Assembly (NCBI RefSeq): GCF_003576645.1
Contig: NC_044921.1
Location: forward strand, 26,540,203-26,604,202
Direction: 5' to 3'
DNA: 64,000 nt
Source: Ipomoea triloba
Taxonomy: Eukaryota > Streptophyta > Magnoliopsida > Solanales > Convolvulaceae
How positions within the stretch are numbered: the first letter of the stretch is position 1; every line of letters starts with the position of its first letter. This document shows, in pieces, positions 33,067-44,072 of the stretch. The notes below the pieces were generated by a model. The model was given only the letters and a program-made list of their open reading frames with translations. It did not search any database and was not told the DNA's origin. A program made the position numbers and the translations under genes.

Positions 33067-35855
33067 CTACTGATAAAATTTCGTTAAGTGTTCTGAATTC
33101 CATATTCTGTCAATCAACCTGCCTCCTACTGTCATCAATTTGTAGGTTCCTGGGCGAATCACCTCGTCTATGATATACGGACCCTCCCATTTTTTCGCGA
33201 ACTTGCCTCCTTCCAAGGGTTGACTGGCTTCCCTCCTTCTCAAAACATAATCGCCTACTTGGAAGTATCTGGGTTTTGCTTTGGCGTCATGATAGGACTT
33301 CAACTGCCTGTTGGGTTTTGCTTTGGCGTCATGATAGGACTTCAACTGCCTGTTGTAGTTTTCCATCCTACAGAACGCAGCTTCTCGCTTTCTGTTGTAG
33401 TTTTCCATCCTACAGAACGCAGCTTCTCGCTTTTTGTTGTAGTTTTCCATCCTACAGAACGCAGCTTCTCGCTTTTATCTATGAAATTGAGATCGGTTCC
33501 TTGTTGGATCTCGTTTTGCTGTGCCTCGTATTCTTCCATCCCTCGAGCTTCGAACCCGTAACTCAAGGCGAAAGGAGTTTCACCAGTAGCCCTCCTTGGG
33601 GTTGTGCGATAGGTCCAAAGGATGCTGTCCAGTTCCTCAACCCACGCCCCGCCAGCTGCTTCCAATTTCCTCTTCAAACCATCAAGGATGGTTCTATTGG
33701 CATTCTCTACTTGACCATTCGCCTGTGGGTATGACACCGCCACCCGGCTGTGCTTGATGCCCCATCCCGTCAAAAAGTCTGAGAACTCTCCGCCTTCGAA
33801 TTGACGTCCGTTGTCAGTGATTACTTGGATGGGGATGCCGAAGCGGCATAGTATGTTTTTCTCTACAAACTTTTTACACCTGGCTGCTGTGATGCTAGCC
33901 AGAGGTTCAGCTTCCACCCATTTGGTGAAGTAGTCAATGGCCACGATAATGTACTTCCGGCTTCCCGAGCCCGTGGGCAGGGCTCCCACCAAATCTATTC
34001 CCCATCTTGAGAATGGAATTGTTGTGCTCACCGGAGTGTAGTTGGTCGCGGGTCGTCCTGGCAATGTCTGGAATTCTTGACACTTAGGGCATCGCTTGGC
34101 GTATTCTGCGCAATCCTTCAACATCTTTGGCCAGAAGAAGCCTTGCAGCATGATGCGTCGAGCTATGGTGTATGCTCCTTGATGCGCGGAGCACACTCCT
34201 TCGTGGACTTCTCTCATCATCAACTCTGCTTCGTCAGGGTATACACACTTCAAAATTGTGCCATTATAGGATCGTTTATATAACTTGTCTTCCAATATCA
34301 CGTAGCTGGGTGCCTGCAACCTTGCTAGTTTTGCATCTTGCTCGTCCGCTGGTAAAGTGTCATCCTTCTTGTACTTTGTGATGTGGTCAATCCAACATGG
34401 CTCTCTGGATTGCACGGGGCAGACCCATGAGATGTCGATGCTGGATGTCTCCAAATCCTCAACCCGAGCAATCTTGCGAACGTGACCGGGGATCCCAGTG
34501 CTCAGCTTGGAGAGCATGTCAGCGTCAGCATTCTGTTCTCGAGGTACTTGGTGAATTTCATACCNGGCGTCATGATAGGACTTCAACTGCCTGTTGTAGT
34601 TTTCCATCCTACAGAACGCAGCTTCTCGCTTTTATCTATGAAATTGAGATCGGTTCCTTGTTGGATCTCGTTTTGCTGTGCCTCGTATTCTTCCATCCCT
34701 CGAGCTTCGAACCCGTAACTCAAGGCGAAAGGAGTTTCACCAGTAGCCCTCCTTGGGGTTGTGCGATAGGTCCAAAGGATGCTGTCCAGTTCCTCAACCC
34801 ACGCCCCGCCAGCTGCTTCCAATTTCCTCTTCAAACCATCAAGGATGGTTCTATTGGCATTCTCTACTTGACCATTCGCCTGTGGGTATGACACCGCCAC
34901 CCGGCTGTGCTTGATGCCCCATCCCGTCAAAAAGTCTGAGAACTCTCCGCCTTCGAATTGACGTCCGTTGTCAGTGATTACTTGGATGGGGATGCCGAAG
35001 CGGCATAGTATGTTTTTCTCTACAAACTTTTTACACCTGGCTGCTGTGATGCTAGCCAGAGGTTCAGCTTCCACCCATTTGGTGAAGTAGTCAATGGCCA
35101 CGATAATGTACTTCCGGCTTCCCGAGCCCGTGGGCAGGGCTCCCACCAAATCTATTCCCCATCTTGAGAATGGAATTGTTGTGCTCACCGGAGTGTAGTT
35201 GGTCGCGGGTCGTCCTGGCAATGTCTGGAATTCTTGACACTTAGGGCATCGCTTGGCGTATTCTGCGCAATCCTTCAACATCTTTGGCCAGAAGAAGCCT
35301 TGCAGCATGATGCGTCGAGCTATGGTGTATGCTCCTTGATGCGCGGAGCACACTCCTTCGTGGACTTCTCTCATCATCAACTCTGCTTCGTCAGGGTATA
35401 CACACTTCAAAATTGTGCCATTATAGGATCGTTTATATAACTTGTCTTCCAATATCACGTAGCTGGGTGCCTGCAACCTTGCTAGTTTTGCATCTTGCTC
35501 GTCCGCTGGTAAAGTGTCATCCTTCTTGTACTTTGTGATGTGGTCAATCCAACATGGCTCTCTGGATTGCACGGGGCAGACCCATGAGATGTCGATGCTG
35601 GATGTCTCCAAATCCTCAACCCGAGCAATCTTGCGAACGTGACCGGGGATCCCAGTGCTCAGCTTGGAGAGCATGTCAGCGTCAGCATTCTGTTCTCGAG
35701 GTACTTGGTGAATTTCATACCCTTCGAATTCTCGCTCTCGAGGTACTTGGTGAATTTCATACCCTTCGAATTCTCGCAAGGTTCGCAGCACTGCATCCCT
35801 GTACCTTTGCATGTTCCCTTCATTGGCTTCATATTCCCCCCTGTACCTTTGCATG
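33067..35855 (-). pseudogene. Tat integrase region, artificially duplicated around an N
   Basis: Integrase inserts the cDNA into host DNA. Visible parts: zinc-binding H2C2 (HEGVCSAHQGAYTIARR then KRCPKCQEF), and the DDE core (RWGIDLVGALP, ITDNGRQFEGGEF, QANGQVENANR). The C-terminus ends at the stop near 33067. The sequence 33325-34564 is repeated at 34566-35721, separated by one N at 34565; the lengths differ by 84 bp, which is two extra 42-bp units in the first copy. The reading frame stays open inside each copy, so the real element probably has one intact-looking integrase domain. Confidence 0.85.
33271..33475. repeat. two neighbouring 42-bp tandem repeats in integrase (x2 and x3)
   Basis: Units 33271-33312 and 33313-33354 are identical. 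A second, unrelated unit repeats at 33350-33391, 33392-33433 and 33434-33475 with one substitution. Each is 42 bp and thus in frame (14 codons). The other assembled copy of this region (34566 onward) has just one unit. Confidence 0.9.
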
Positions 35856-35880
35856 TTCCCTTCATTGGCTTCATATTCCC
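35695..35880. repeat. two further 42-bp tandem duplications (35695-35778 and 35797-35880)
   Basis: CTCGAGGTACTTGGTG starts at 35695 and again at 35737; CCCTGTACCTTTGCATG starts at 35797 and again at 35839. Both periods are exactly 42 bp and in frame in the aRNase H/integrase linker. Confidence 0.9.
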
Positions 35881-36105
35881 AGTCACCTGACTGACCACTA
35901 ACTTAGAATCACATCGGATGCGAATTTTTTCTGCTCGTAGTCCTGCTGCTAACCGCAGTCCGTTGAGGAGGGCCTCATACTCTGCCTCATTGTTAGATAA
36001 CCTGAAGTGGAACCTGATTGCATAGTAAGCGCGGAATCTTTCTGGGGTGATGAGCACTACTCCACCCCCACAACCTTTACTATTGGATGAGCCATCCGTA
36101 GACAA
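35881..36105 (-). pseudogene. second, archaeal-type RNase H domain of Tat
   Basis: Reads LSTDGSSNSKGCGGGVVLI, then LSNNEAEYEALLNGLRLA and IRCDSKLVVSQVTG: the D..E..D pattern of an RNase H fold distinct from the pol RNase H upstream. A duplicated, archaeal-type RNase H after the standard one is a published hallmark of the Tat lineage. It is in a different frame from the preceding RNase H because of a frameshift near 36100. Confidence 0.8.
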
Positions 36106-36706
36106 GGTCCACCATCCCCATCTTCATTTTCCACCTGCTCCGTCACCTCGCGGGCTGTGCATTCCACTATGAAGTCCGCAAGGGCTTGACCTTTGATGGC
36201 GGGCCTTGGTTTGAATTCAATGTCGAACTGGCTGAGGTGCATGGCCCATCTCGCCATCCTAGCAGAGTTAGTGTTTCGTAAGAAACTCCCTAATGGTTGA
36301 TGTGAGAGTACATGGATGGGATGAGCTTGGAAGTAATGGGCCAAACTTTTAGAGGCGGTGACCGCAGCAAACACTGTTTTCTCCACGGNCGTGTAGAGCC
36401 TTGCTCACATAGTAAATGGGACGCTGAGTCCCTCCTTCCTCTTTGACCAACACGGAGCTGATCGCACCCTGTGATATACCCAGGTATAAGAGTAAGGTTT
36501 CACCCGCCTCTGGTTTTGCAAGCAGTGGCAGGGATAGCAAATATTTTTTCAAGTCATCGAAGGCCAACTGACACTCTGGGTCCATTCAAACCCCTTATTC
36601 TTCTTTAGTATCTGGAAGAAGGGAAGGGATCGTTCGGCCGATTTAGATAGGAATCGACCCAAAGCCGCTAAGCGACCATTGAGTCTTTGGACTTCTTTGA
36701 TGGACC

Positions 36707-36832
36707 GCGGGGGTTCCATGTCCAGAATGGTTTTTACCTTTTCTGGGTGCGGGGGTTCCATGTCCAGAATGGTTTTTACCTTTTCTGGGTTCGGGGGTTC
36801 CATGTCCAGAATGGTTTTTACCTTTTCTGGGT
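36707..36832. repeat. 42-bp tandem repeat x3 in reverse transcriptase
   Basis: Units 36707-36748, 36749-36790 and 36791-36832, identical except for one base near a unit start. In frame. Confidence 0.9.
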
Positions 36833-37521
36833 TGGGTTCTATCCCATTTCTAGTAACCATAAATCCCAGAAACTTGCCCCCATTGACTGCGAACGTGCAT
36901 TTCTTACGGTTCAGGCGTAAATTGAAATTTCTCATAATAGAAAATACCTCGTTAAGGTCTTTGACATGAGAGACACCTCTACGGCTCTTGACAATCATGT
37001 CGTCTACGTATGCCTCCATGTTTCGTCCCAGTACTTTCCCAAACAACTTGGCCACCATCCGGGTGTAAGTTGCGCCTGCGTTCTTGAGGCCGAACGGCAT
37101 GACCAAGTAGCAAAAAATGCCTTCTGGGGTGGTGAACGCGGTCTTCTCAGCATCCTCCTCATGCATGAATATCTGATGGTACCCACGGAAGGCATCCATG
37201 AAGCTCATCAATTCGCATCCTGCCGTCTCATCCACCAGCTGATCAATGTTTGGCAAGGGGAATCGATCCATAAGGCAGGCTCTGTTGAGATCTGTATAAT
37301 CCACGCACATTCTCCACGTGGAACCTTTTGGGGCTAGGACTACGTTGCTCAACCACTCGGGATAATAGATCTCTTTGACATGTCCTGCTTGTGTCAATGC
37401 GACCACCTCGTTTTTCACAAAGTCCCTCCGTTCAGCTGACATGTATCGCCTTCTCTGTTGTATTGGTTTCTTGGTAGGGTCCACGGCTAACTTATGGGTT
37501 ATGATGTTTCGATTGATACCT

Positions 37522-37731
37522 GGCATGTCTTCTGGACCCCACGCAAAAACTTCTTTAAACTGTGGCATGTCTTCTGGACCCCACGCAAAAACTTCTTTAA
37601 ACTGTCGGATGACTTCGGGACCCCACGCAAAAACTTCTTTAAACTGTCGGATGACTTCGAGACCCCACGCAAAAACTTCTTTAAACTGTCGGATGACTTC
37701 GACTATCCACGCAAAAACTTCTTTAAACTGT
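37522..37731. repeat. 42-bp tandem repeat x5 with progressively changing unit heads
   Basis: Five units begin at 37522, 37564, 37606, 37648 and 37690. The tails (CCACGCAAAAACTTC) are constant; the heads change stepwise from the upstream sequence (CATGTCTTCTGG) to the downstream one (ATGACTTCGACTA). The second assembled copy (39424 onward) has a single unit. Confidence 0.9.
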
Positions 37732-37744
37732 CGGATGACTTCGA

Positions 37745-38347
37745 CTATTGGGCTCTTAGTTCTGGTGCTAACCCACTGCCAATCTTTACGACCCTATCTG
37801 CTCGTGCGGGATCGACCACCACGTCTTCCGTTTCGGATGCGGGCTCGGCGCGAGGCCAGCCCCCCTCCTCTTCTCTCAGCACTTTTTCTGCAATGGTGTG
37901 GACCTGCAGATCTTTCTGTCCAATTTTTTTGCATGCTCTGACGTAACAGCTACGAGCTGCTCTTTGATCTCCTCTCACAACTCCTATCCCGTATGGTGTG
38001 GGAAATTTCATGCATAGGTGCTCCATCGAGATTATCGCCTTCAAATCTTCCAGAGCTGGCCTCCCCAGTATGATGTTATGGGCACATGTGAGTTTCACAA
38101 CAATGAACTCCATGTTTATCTTGGAGGTGTTGGGGCTCACGCCTATCTCTACCGGTAGTACCACGGATCCCTCCGTCTCTATTGAATCCCCCGTAAAACC
38201 AGAAAGTGGAGTCCGTACCTCTTTGAGTTGATTTCTGGGGAGTCCCAGTTTGGTGAAAGCGTCGTAGTACATCACGTTAACTGAGCTTCCGGTGTCTACG
38301 AGTATGCGATGCACGATGCTGTCGTTGATCTCCATCTTGATCACCAA
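37745..38347 (-). pseudogene. Tat protease region, first assembled copy
   Basis: Aspartic protease with the catalytic motif ILVDTGSSVNVMYYDAF and a downstream HNIILGRPAL flap/ILG motif. The amino-acid sequence is identical to the copy at 39485-40087 and it is part of the N-flanked duplication, so it probably exists once in the real genome. Confidence 0.8.
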
Positions 38348-38467
38348 CGCATCTCGGTGAGGCAGTGGACCTTCTGGGAGGTCATCGTCAGAGAAGGTAA
38401 TGGCTTCCCTCCTCTACTTTTTTCCCTTTGGAAGGCTGACCACCTCACCTACATATAACTGGCGACT

Positions 38468-39422
38468 CTACTTCTTCCTTTCTGCTTGTGTGTCTCCGCC
38501 TGCAGGACCTCCGTAGATGAAGTGTATGGTCTGCTTCTTGTGTTTCCTGGGCTCTTCTGTGTCTTTGTCAGAGAGATCTGTTACTGTAACTTGGTCGTGT
38601 TCTCTTTTCTTACCACTCGAGGATGACGGTTCCGAGCTGTCATCCTTCTTCCAAACATTTTTTGGTAAACTACGCGGAGGTTGCTGCTGGCTCGACTTTT
38701 GGCCCGACTTTTGCTGGCCTGACCGTTTGACGAACTGTCTGAAGTATCCCCTCTGGATGAGCTCCTCAATCTGGCGTTTTAACACGTTGCATTCATCGGT
38801 ATCGTGGCCCACCTGCCTATGGAATCTGCAATACTTGGATTGATCCGCATTTGGGGAGACTTTCATGCACTCCTGCGGAAATTGCACGATCCCCATGTCT
38901 TCGGCTTGATTTAGGATTACGCTAACTGGGTGAGTCAGCGGTGTCAGATGTCACAACGGGATGAGGCGAGGTCGGTCATCTCTTCCCTTCTTTGAGGGTG
39001 GTTGGTTTGGTCGTGGTGCCTGGCTGGGCGGACCAGCTTTATCAGGTCGCCCACTCTTTCGTCCTTCCTCCTCATCCTTTTTCCTCCTGTCAGCCTCCTC
39101 CGCGTCTGCGTACCGATTGGCCGTTCTCATGAGTTCTTCATAAGAGCGTGGGTGGTGGGCGTTCATTTGTTTGTGGAAATCACCTGACCTTAGTGCTTGG
39201 ATGAAGATGATAATTGCTGCCTTCGAATCGAAGTCATATACGTTGTTGACTTCTTTTTTCCATTTGCTTAAGAAGTCTCGCAGGCTTTCTCCCTTATCCT
39301 GTTTTACCCCACCGAGATGTGAGAATGGTTTCTTATGTTGTATACTCCCTGAGAAATAAGACAAGAAACTTTTGGATAGCTTTGCAAAAGTTTGAATTGA
39401 TCCGTCCGGAATTGTGTTAAAC
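38468..39422 (-). pseudogene. Tat gag 3' part, first assembled copy
   Basis: Same as 40208-41162, ending at the N of 39423 in the middle of gag. Includes the CRFHRQVGHDTDEC knuckle-like motif and the basic Gln/Ser-rich tail. Confidence 0.75.
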
Positions 39423-39484
39423 NATACCTGGCATGTCTTCTGGACCCCACGCAAAAACTTCTTTAAACTGTCGGATGACTTCGA

Positions 39485-40087
39485 CTATTGGGCTCTTAGT
39501 TCTGGTGCTAACCCACTGCCAATCTTTACGACCCTATCTGCTCGTGCGGGATCGACCACCACGTCTTCCGTTTCGGATGCGGGCTCGGCGCGAGGCCAGC
39601 CCCCCTCCTCTTCTCTCAGCACTTTTTCTGCAATGGTGTGGACCTGCAGATCTTTCTGTCCAATTTTTTTGCATGCTCTGACGTAACAGCTACGAGCTGC
39701 TCTTTGATCTCCTCTCACAACTCCTATCCCGTATGGTGTGGGAAATTTCATGCATAGGTGCTCCATCGAGATTATCGCCTTCAAATCTTCCAGAGCTGGC
39801 CTCCCCAGTATGATGTTATGGGCACATGTGAGTTTCACAACAATGAACTCCATGTTTATCTTGGAGGTGTTGGGGCTCACGCCTATCTCTACCGGTAGTA
39901 CCACGGATCCCTCCGTCTCTATTGAATCCCCCGTAAAACCAGAAAGTGGAGTCCGTACCTCTTTGAGTTGATTTCTGGGGAGTCCCAGTTTGGTGAAAGC
40001 GTCGTAGTACATCACGTTAACTGAGCTTCCGGTGTCTACGAGTATGCGATGCACGATGCTGTCGTTGATCTCCATCTTGATCACCAA
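39485..40087 (-). pseudogene. Tat protease region, second copy (contiguous with gag)
   Basis: As the first copy: DTG aspartic protease domain, then a linker ending in a stop. Between gag and this domain two TAG codons interrupt the frame (near 40151-40210), where the inverted gag copy has Trp and Gln codons. Confidence 0.8.
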
Positions 40088-40207
40088 CGCATCTCGGTGA
40101 GGCAGTGGACCTTCTGGGAGGTCATCGTCAGAGAAGGTAATGGCTTCCCTCCTCTACTTTTTTCCCTTTGGAAGGCTGACCACCTCACCTACATATAACT
40201 GGCGACT

Positions 40208-42067
40208 CTACTTCTTCCTTTCTGCTTGTGTGTCTCCGCCTGCAGGACCTCCGTAGATGAAGTGTATGGTCTGCTTCTTGTGTTTCCTGGGCTCTTCTGT
40301 GTCTTTGTCAGAGAGATCTGTTACTGTAACTTGGTCGTGTTCTCTTTTCTTACCACTCGAGGATGACGGTTCCGAGCTGTCATCCTTCTTCCAAACATTT
40401 TTTGGTAAACTACGCGGAGGTTGCTGCTGGCTCGACTTTTGGCCCGACTTTTGCTGGCCTGACCGTTTGACGAACTGTCTGAAGTATCCCCTCTGGATGA
40501 GCTCCTCAATCTGGCGTTTTAACACGTTGCATTCATCGGTATCGTGGCCCACCTGCCTATGGAATCTGCAATACTTGGATTGATCCGCATTTGGGGAGAC
40601 TTTCATGCACTCCTGCGGAAATTGCACGATCCCCATGTCTTCGGCTTGATTTAGGATTACGCTAACTGGGTGAGTCAGCGGTGTCAGATGTCACAACGGG
40701 ATGAGGCGAGGTCGGTCATCTCTTCCCTTCTTTGAGGGTGGTTGGTTTGGTCGTGGTGCCTGGCTGGGCGGACCAGCTTTATCAGGTCGCCCACTCTTTC
40801 GTCCTTCCTCCTCATCCTTTTTCCTCCTGTCAGCCTCCTCCGCGTCTGCGTACCGATTGGCCGTTCTCATGAGTTCTTCATAAGAGCGTGGGTGGTGGGC
40901 GTTCATTTGTTTGTGGAAATCACCTGACCTTAGTGCTTGGATGAAGATGATAATTGCTGCCTTCGAATCGAAGTCATATACGTTGTTGACTTCTTTTTTC
41001 CATTTGCTTAAGAAGTCTCGCAGGCTTTCTCCCTTATCCTGTTTTACCCCACCGAGATGTGAGAATGGTTTCTTATGTTGTATACTCCCTGAGAAATAAG
41101 ACAAGAAACTTTTGGATAGCTTTGCAAAAGTTTGAATTGATCCGTCCGGAATTGTGTTAAACTAATCTTGAGCAGTTCCGTCCAAAGTGGACAAGAATGC
41201 TCTGCACATGATGGCATCGCTTGCCCCAATCATGACCATGGCTGCCTTGTATCTTGTCATATGGGTACGCGGATCTGAAGTGCCAGTGTAGGCCTTGATG
41301 GTGGGTAGTCGAAAGTCTTTTGGAAGAGGAACTTCCATTATGTCGGGAGAGAATGGAGCGGCCATTCTTACCTCCGGTTCTGGTGAGTGTTCTCTTGCTT
41401 CTACTTTCTTTTCCAAATTATCTATCTGTCTTTGGAGTTTTTCCACCAGGCCTTCTTGTGGTGTTTTGTGTCTAGTGGAGTGACGCGGAGCCAATCCACC
41501 AGATTCGCCCATCCTTTCTCCGGATGGTCGTTTGGTTACTGCCTTTCCTGCTTGAGCACGGGGACCTCTATTGGAGGATCCTTGCACCCCCAGCCGATCT
41601 CGGACAGATCTAGAAGCCGCCGGACGTTCTCGAATAGATATGGAAACTGGTCGAGTTCCACCTTCCTGTCATTGAGTTCTGTTTTGCCTCGGAGATTGCA
41701 CTTCTTCCTCCAGAGGGGGTGGTGGCGGTAACATCTGGCCTTGCATTCCTGCGACTAGTTGGGCCATCGTCGCCGCCGCCTGTTGGATGACCTGCGCTGC
41801 TGCCTGAAGGTCCACCACCTAGGCGGGAGCAGCAGCTGGGAGGGGAGTATGGCCACCACCATGGTTGTTGTTGAGTTGGCTAGTGCGGCCACCACCATGG
41901 TTGTTGTTGAGTTGGGTACGGAGGTCACCTTCTCTACGGTTATTGTTTTTAAGTTGGCTGCGAAGGTCACCTCCACGGTTACTGTTGAGCTGCTCACGAA
42001 GATCACCCGAGGGGTGACCCTTGTTCACCTGACTAGGTGTATGCGAGCTGCTGGATCCAGATGCCAT
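40208..42067 (-). pseudogene. Tat gag gene with several in-frame stops
   Basis: Gag forms the virus-like particle and binds RNA. From the ATG at 42067 there is a Ser-rich head, then Asn/Gly/Leu repeats of the type LNNNHGGG, a TAG near 41820, a proline-rich stretch, and the capsid region (LPKDFRLPTIKAYTGTSDPR) to about 41162, where a TAG stands in place of an expected Trp after GTAQD. The next open part continues FSGSIQHKKPFSH, a basic linker, TGA, and then the CRFHRQVGHDTDEC motif. Most breaks are single-base stop codons, several compatible with G-to-A changes. The gene cannot make a full Gag. Confidence 0.8.
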
Positions 42068-42133
42068 CGCTCGTGATGAGATGAACTGAGTGGTTTGAGA
42101 TTTTTGTAAATTTAGCCTGAGATCTGATCTCGG

Positions 42134-42151
42134 CTCTCAATGAGAGCACCA
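42134..42151 (-). other. primer binding site of the Tat element
   Basis: One base inside the 5' LTR the minus strand reads TGGTGCTCTCATTGAGAG. The TGG start pairs with the CCA end of a tRNA. It is not the common initiator-Met site (TGGTATCAGAGC). It is also self-complementary (CTCTCAATGAGAG). I cannot assign the tRNA by eye. Confidence 0.7.
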
Positions 42152-42152
42152 A

Positions 42153-42560
42153 TGACGGTAATAATGTGTTACCGGGTATGTAATCTGAGTATTATTGAAG
42201 TAAGATGGTACAGTGTTTGAGTGCAGTGCTCAGTGTACAAGTGAGTTTAGTATGTATTTGTCTAAGTTCAATTGTCGTAAGAAGTCCCCCTCACTACGTG
42301 GTTGTGAGTCCTTTTATTCCTTCCAGCTCAGTAACGGAGCATTGATGAGGAGTTGAACGTTGGACATCAATACCTGAGGTGTTGAATGCTGAGGAGCTGA
42401 ACGTCGGTCATCAATGCTGAGGAGTTGAACGTTGGCCATCAATGCTGAGGAGTTGGACCGTTGCGCATTGATGCTGAGGAGTGAGGTGTCTTGGTAGTTT
42501 GAACGGCAACTGTCTTGGTTATGACAACGGTTCCGGGTCGGGTACCCAATTACCCTGTCA
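42153..42560 (-). repeat. 5' LTR of the Tat element
   Basis: In element sense (minus strand) this LTR precedes the PBS and gag. It is the partner of 26593-27000, with two differences over 408 bp. Confidence 0.95.
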
Positions 42561-42565
42561 GTTGA
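42561..42565. repeat. target site duplication GTTGA (right copy of the Tat element)
   Basis: Matches 26588-26592 exactly. Confidence 0.95.
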
Positions 42566-43014
42566 TATAGAATGTAATATAGGGACGACTTTTAATTTAT
42601 TAGTGTGATCATCCTTCTCTTGTTTGGGTTAAAGATTTATGGACCGATAGTAATATGTATTGTAATTATGGACCAATAATTTTTTTTATGTGTAAAGTTG
42701 TAGGTGAATTGATACAGGTAGAGCGGGGCAGTCCAAGTCTAGAGTCCAGTATTGCATTAATAGTGTATGTGGGCTACCTAAGCACAATATAATGCTTGGG
42801 CTACGCCCGACCATTACATTCTCCTCTAGATACATAATTCAAAGAATTAAAGTACACAATAATAACGTCATCTTCCTCCATTCGTACGTTATGCTCGTGA
42901 ATCGCTTACCAATACCCACACATGTGAGCCCCCCCTGCATGTGCCCAGCCCACAAACCAGTAAAACCATCCACTCTAAACCCAAAAATCTCAACTTGTGT
43001 CTCTAAAACCTTGT

Positions 43015-43022
43015 ACCGTAGC
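43015..43022. repeat. 8-bp target duplication ACCGTAGC (left copy of the hAT element)
   Basis: Repeated exactly at 43504-43511 on the other side of the hAT element. Confidence 0.9.
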
Positions 43023-43503
43023 CAGGGACGGATCCAGAAATGTAGTCCAGTGGGGGCGAAATATAGCAATAAATATTGTTAGATATTGACGAAAAATAAA
43101 ACACATTAAAACTTTATAAAAATATTCATAATGAAATATAACATAATTAATTTGATAAAATAATTCAAATAAAGAATACGTTGTACTTTTCAAAAAAAAA
43201 AAAAAAAAGAACACATTGTAAATTACACATCTCATTATTAATATATATATAAAGCCATAATCATCAAAAGGGCCAAAAAGAGAGTGTGTTGTCAACAAGA
43301 TTCAAACACGCAACATCTCTCTTGATAACAGGCAGTTATACCACCTCGTCTAGCACCTCTATTAATTATCATATCTGTTTTTATATATTTATACTAAAAC
43401 ATGTACTATATATACATATATACATACAAAGGCTATATATGGGGTGGGGGTGGGGTGAGTGGGGGCAGGTGCCCCCACTGCCCCCAGGGTGGTTCCGTCT
43501 CTG
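43023..43503. mobile_element. non-autonomous hAT element, 481 bp
   Basis: Starts CAGGGACGGATCC and ends GGTTCCGTCTCTG, giving inverted ends CAGxGACGGAxCC. It is flanked by a perfect 8-bp TSD (ACCGTAGC), the hAT signature. The subterminal right part has G-rich GTGGGGGCAGGTGCCCCCAC-type palindromes common in plant hAT elements. There is no transposase ORF. Confidence 0.9.
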
Positions 43504-43511
43504 ACCGTAGC

Positions 43512-43645
43512 CAAAGACCTTGTGATCCAGCAGCACACCGATTTACACTCCTATGTGGTAGGGAGTGAGTCCAAGTCTCAGTGAAAGCGACTGTTCAGTA
43601 GGTTGAGAAAGTAGATATGAACAGATACTACATTGTAACCGTATA
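43512..43645 (+). repeat. SINE-like element, copy A
   Basis: Shares with copy B a head GACCTTGTGATCCAG, a box-B-like GTGAGTCCAAGTCTC and a tail TAGATATGAACAGATAC followed by TACATTGTAAC. The layout (tRNA-like promoter boxes then a body) suggests a tRNA-derived SINE; the boxes are degenerate. Confidence 0.4.
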
Positions 43646-44072
43646 TACTACTTTAGCTGTGCATGTAGGCCTAGTTATTAACGTATTAGTTGATGGTAGT
43701 GAACTAAAATAAATTTAAGAGTTTATAACATGAATAAAAAATGTTACGTGCGGAACATAAATACATAAGAGATGGAATTTAGGACGCAAGTTGAGATGGA
43801 TTGATTAGTCCGTATGTAGTAGTACAGTGATGCAGGCAGGCAGAGATATGTGTCAGTAAGGAGGAAGGAAGAAATAGAGTCCACTAGTGTAGTAGTCATC
43901 AGCTCAAAAAAGAATCAGGCAAGTGTAGGACCCATTTAACGTAACGTAACAAAACGTTTTTTGGAGGTTTTTGCCAGCCATGACTAGGAGAGAGCAGAGA
44001 AAAAGAAAAAAAAAAAAAGGGAAAAGAAAAAAGTTTATGGCCAAATTTAAAAATAAAAGAGATATTTGATCG

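Larger units (their letters stand above)
36106..37740 (-). pseudogene. Tat reverse transcriptase and RNase H, broken
   Basis: The reverse transcriptase reads openly from about 37568 to 36549: RMCVDYTDLNRACLMDRFPL, FMDAFRGYHQI, FGLKNAGATYTRMV and the catalytic YVDD at 36999-37010. The connection and RNase H follow (DFIVECT near its end). The N at 36389 replaces part of the KALHGAE-type segment and shifts the frame. A unit of 14 codons (NPEKVKTILDMEPP) occurs three times at 36707-36832, another case of the 42-bp repeats. Confidence 0.85.
26593..42560 (-). mobile_element. Ty3/gypsy LTR retrotransposon, Tat lineage, complete borders, degenerate coding
   Basis: LTRs of 408 bp (26593-27000 and 42153-42560), both TG..CA, differ at only two positions that I can see. 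The coding strand is minus: PBS next to the 42-kb LTR, polypurine tract next to the 27-kb LTR. The domain order gag, DTG protease, YVDD reverse transcriptase, RNase H, a second archaeal-type RNase H, H2C2/DDE integrase, plus antisense ORFs between integrase and 3' LTR, identifies the Tat lineage. Stops and frameshifts make it non-autonomous. The span includes likely assembly duplications (33325-34564 vs 34566-35721; 37516-39422 vs 39424-41162) and 42-bp repeats; without them it is about 12.65 kb. It also carries a 5S rRNA/inverted gag chimera at 30402-32158. Confidence 0.95.

Noticed and set aside
33276..34891. Plus-strand ORFs opposite to integrase
   Set aside because: Shadow frames of the minus-strand integrase; they change with the artefactual 42-bp repeats and have no own domain.
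37375..41483. Many plus-strand ORFs opposite to gag, protease and RT
   Set aside because: Shadow frames of the polyprotein, duplicated together with it.
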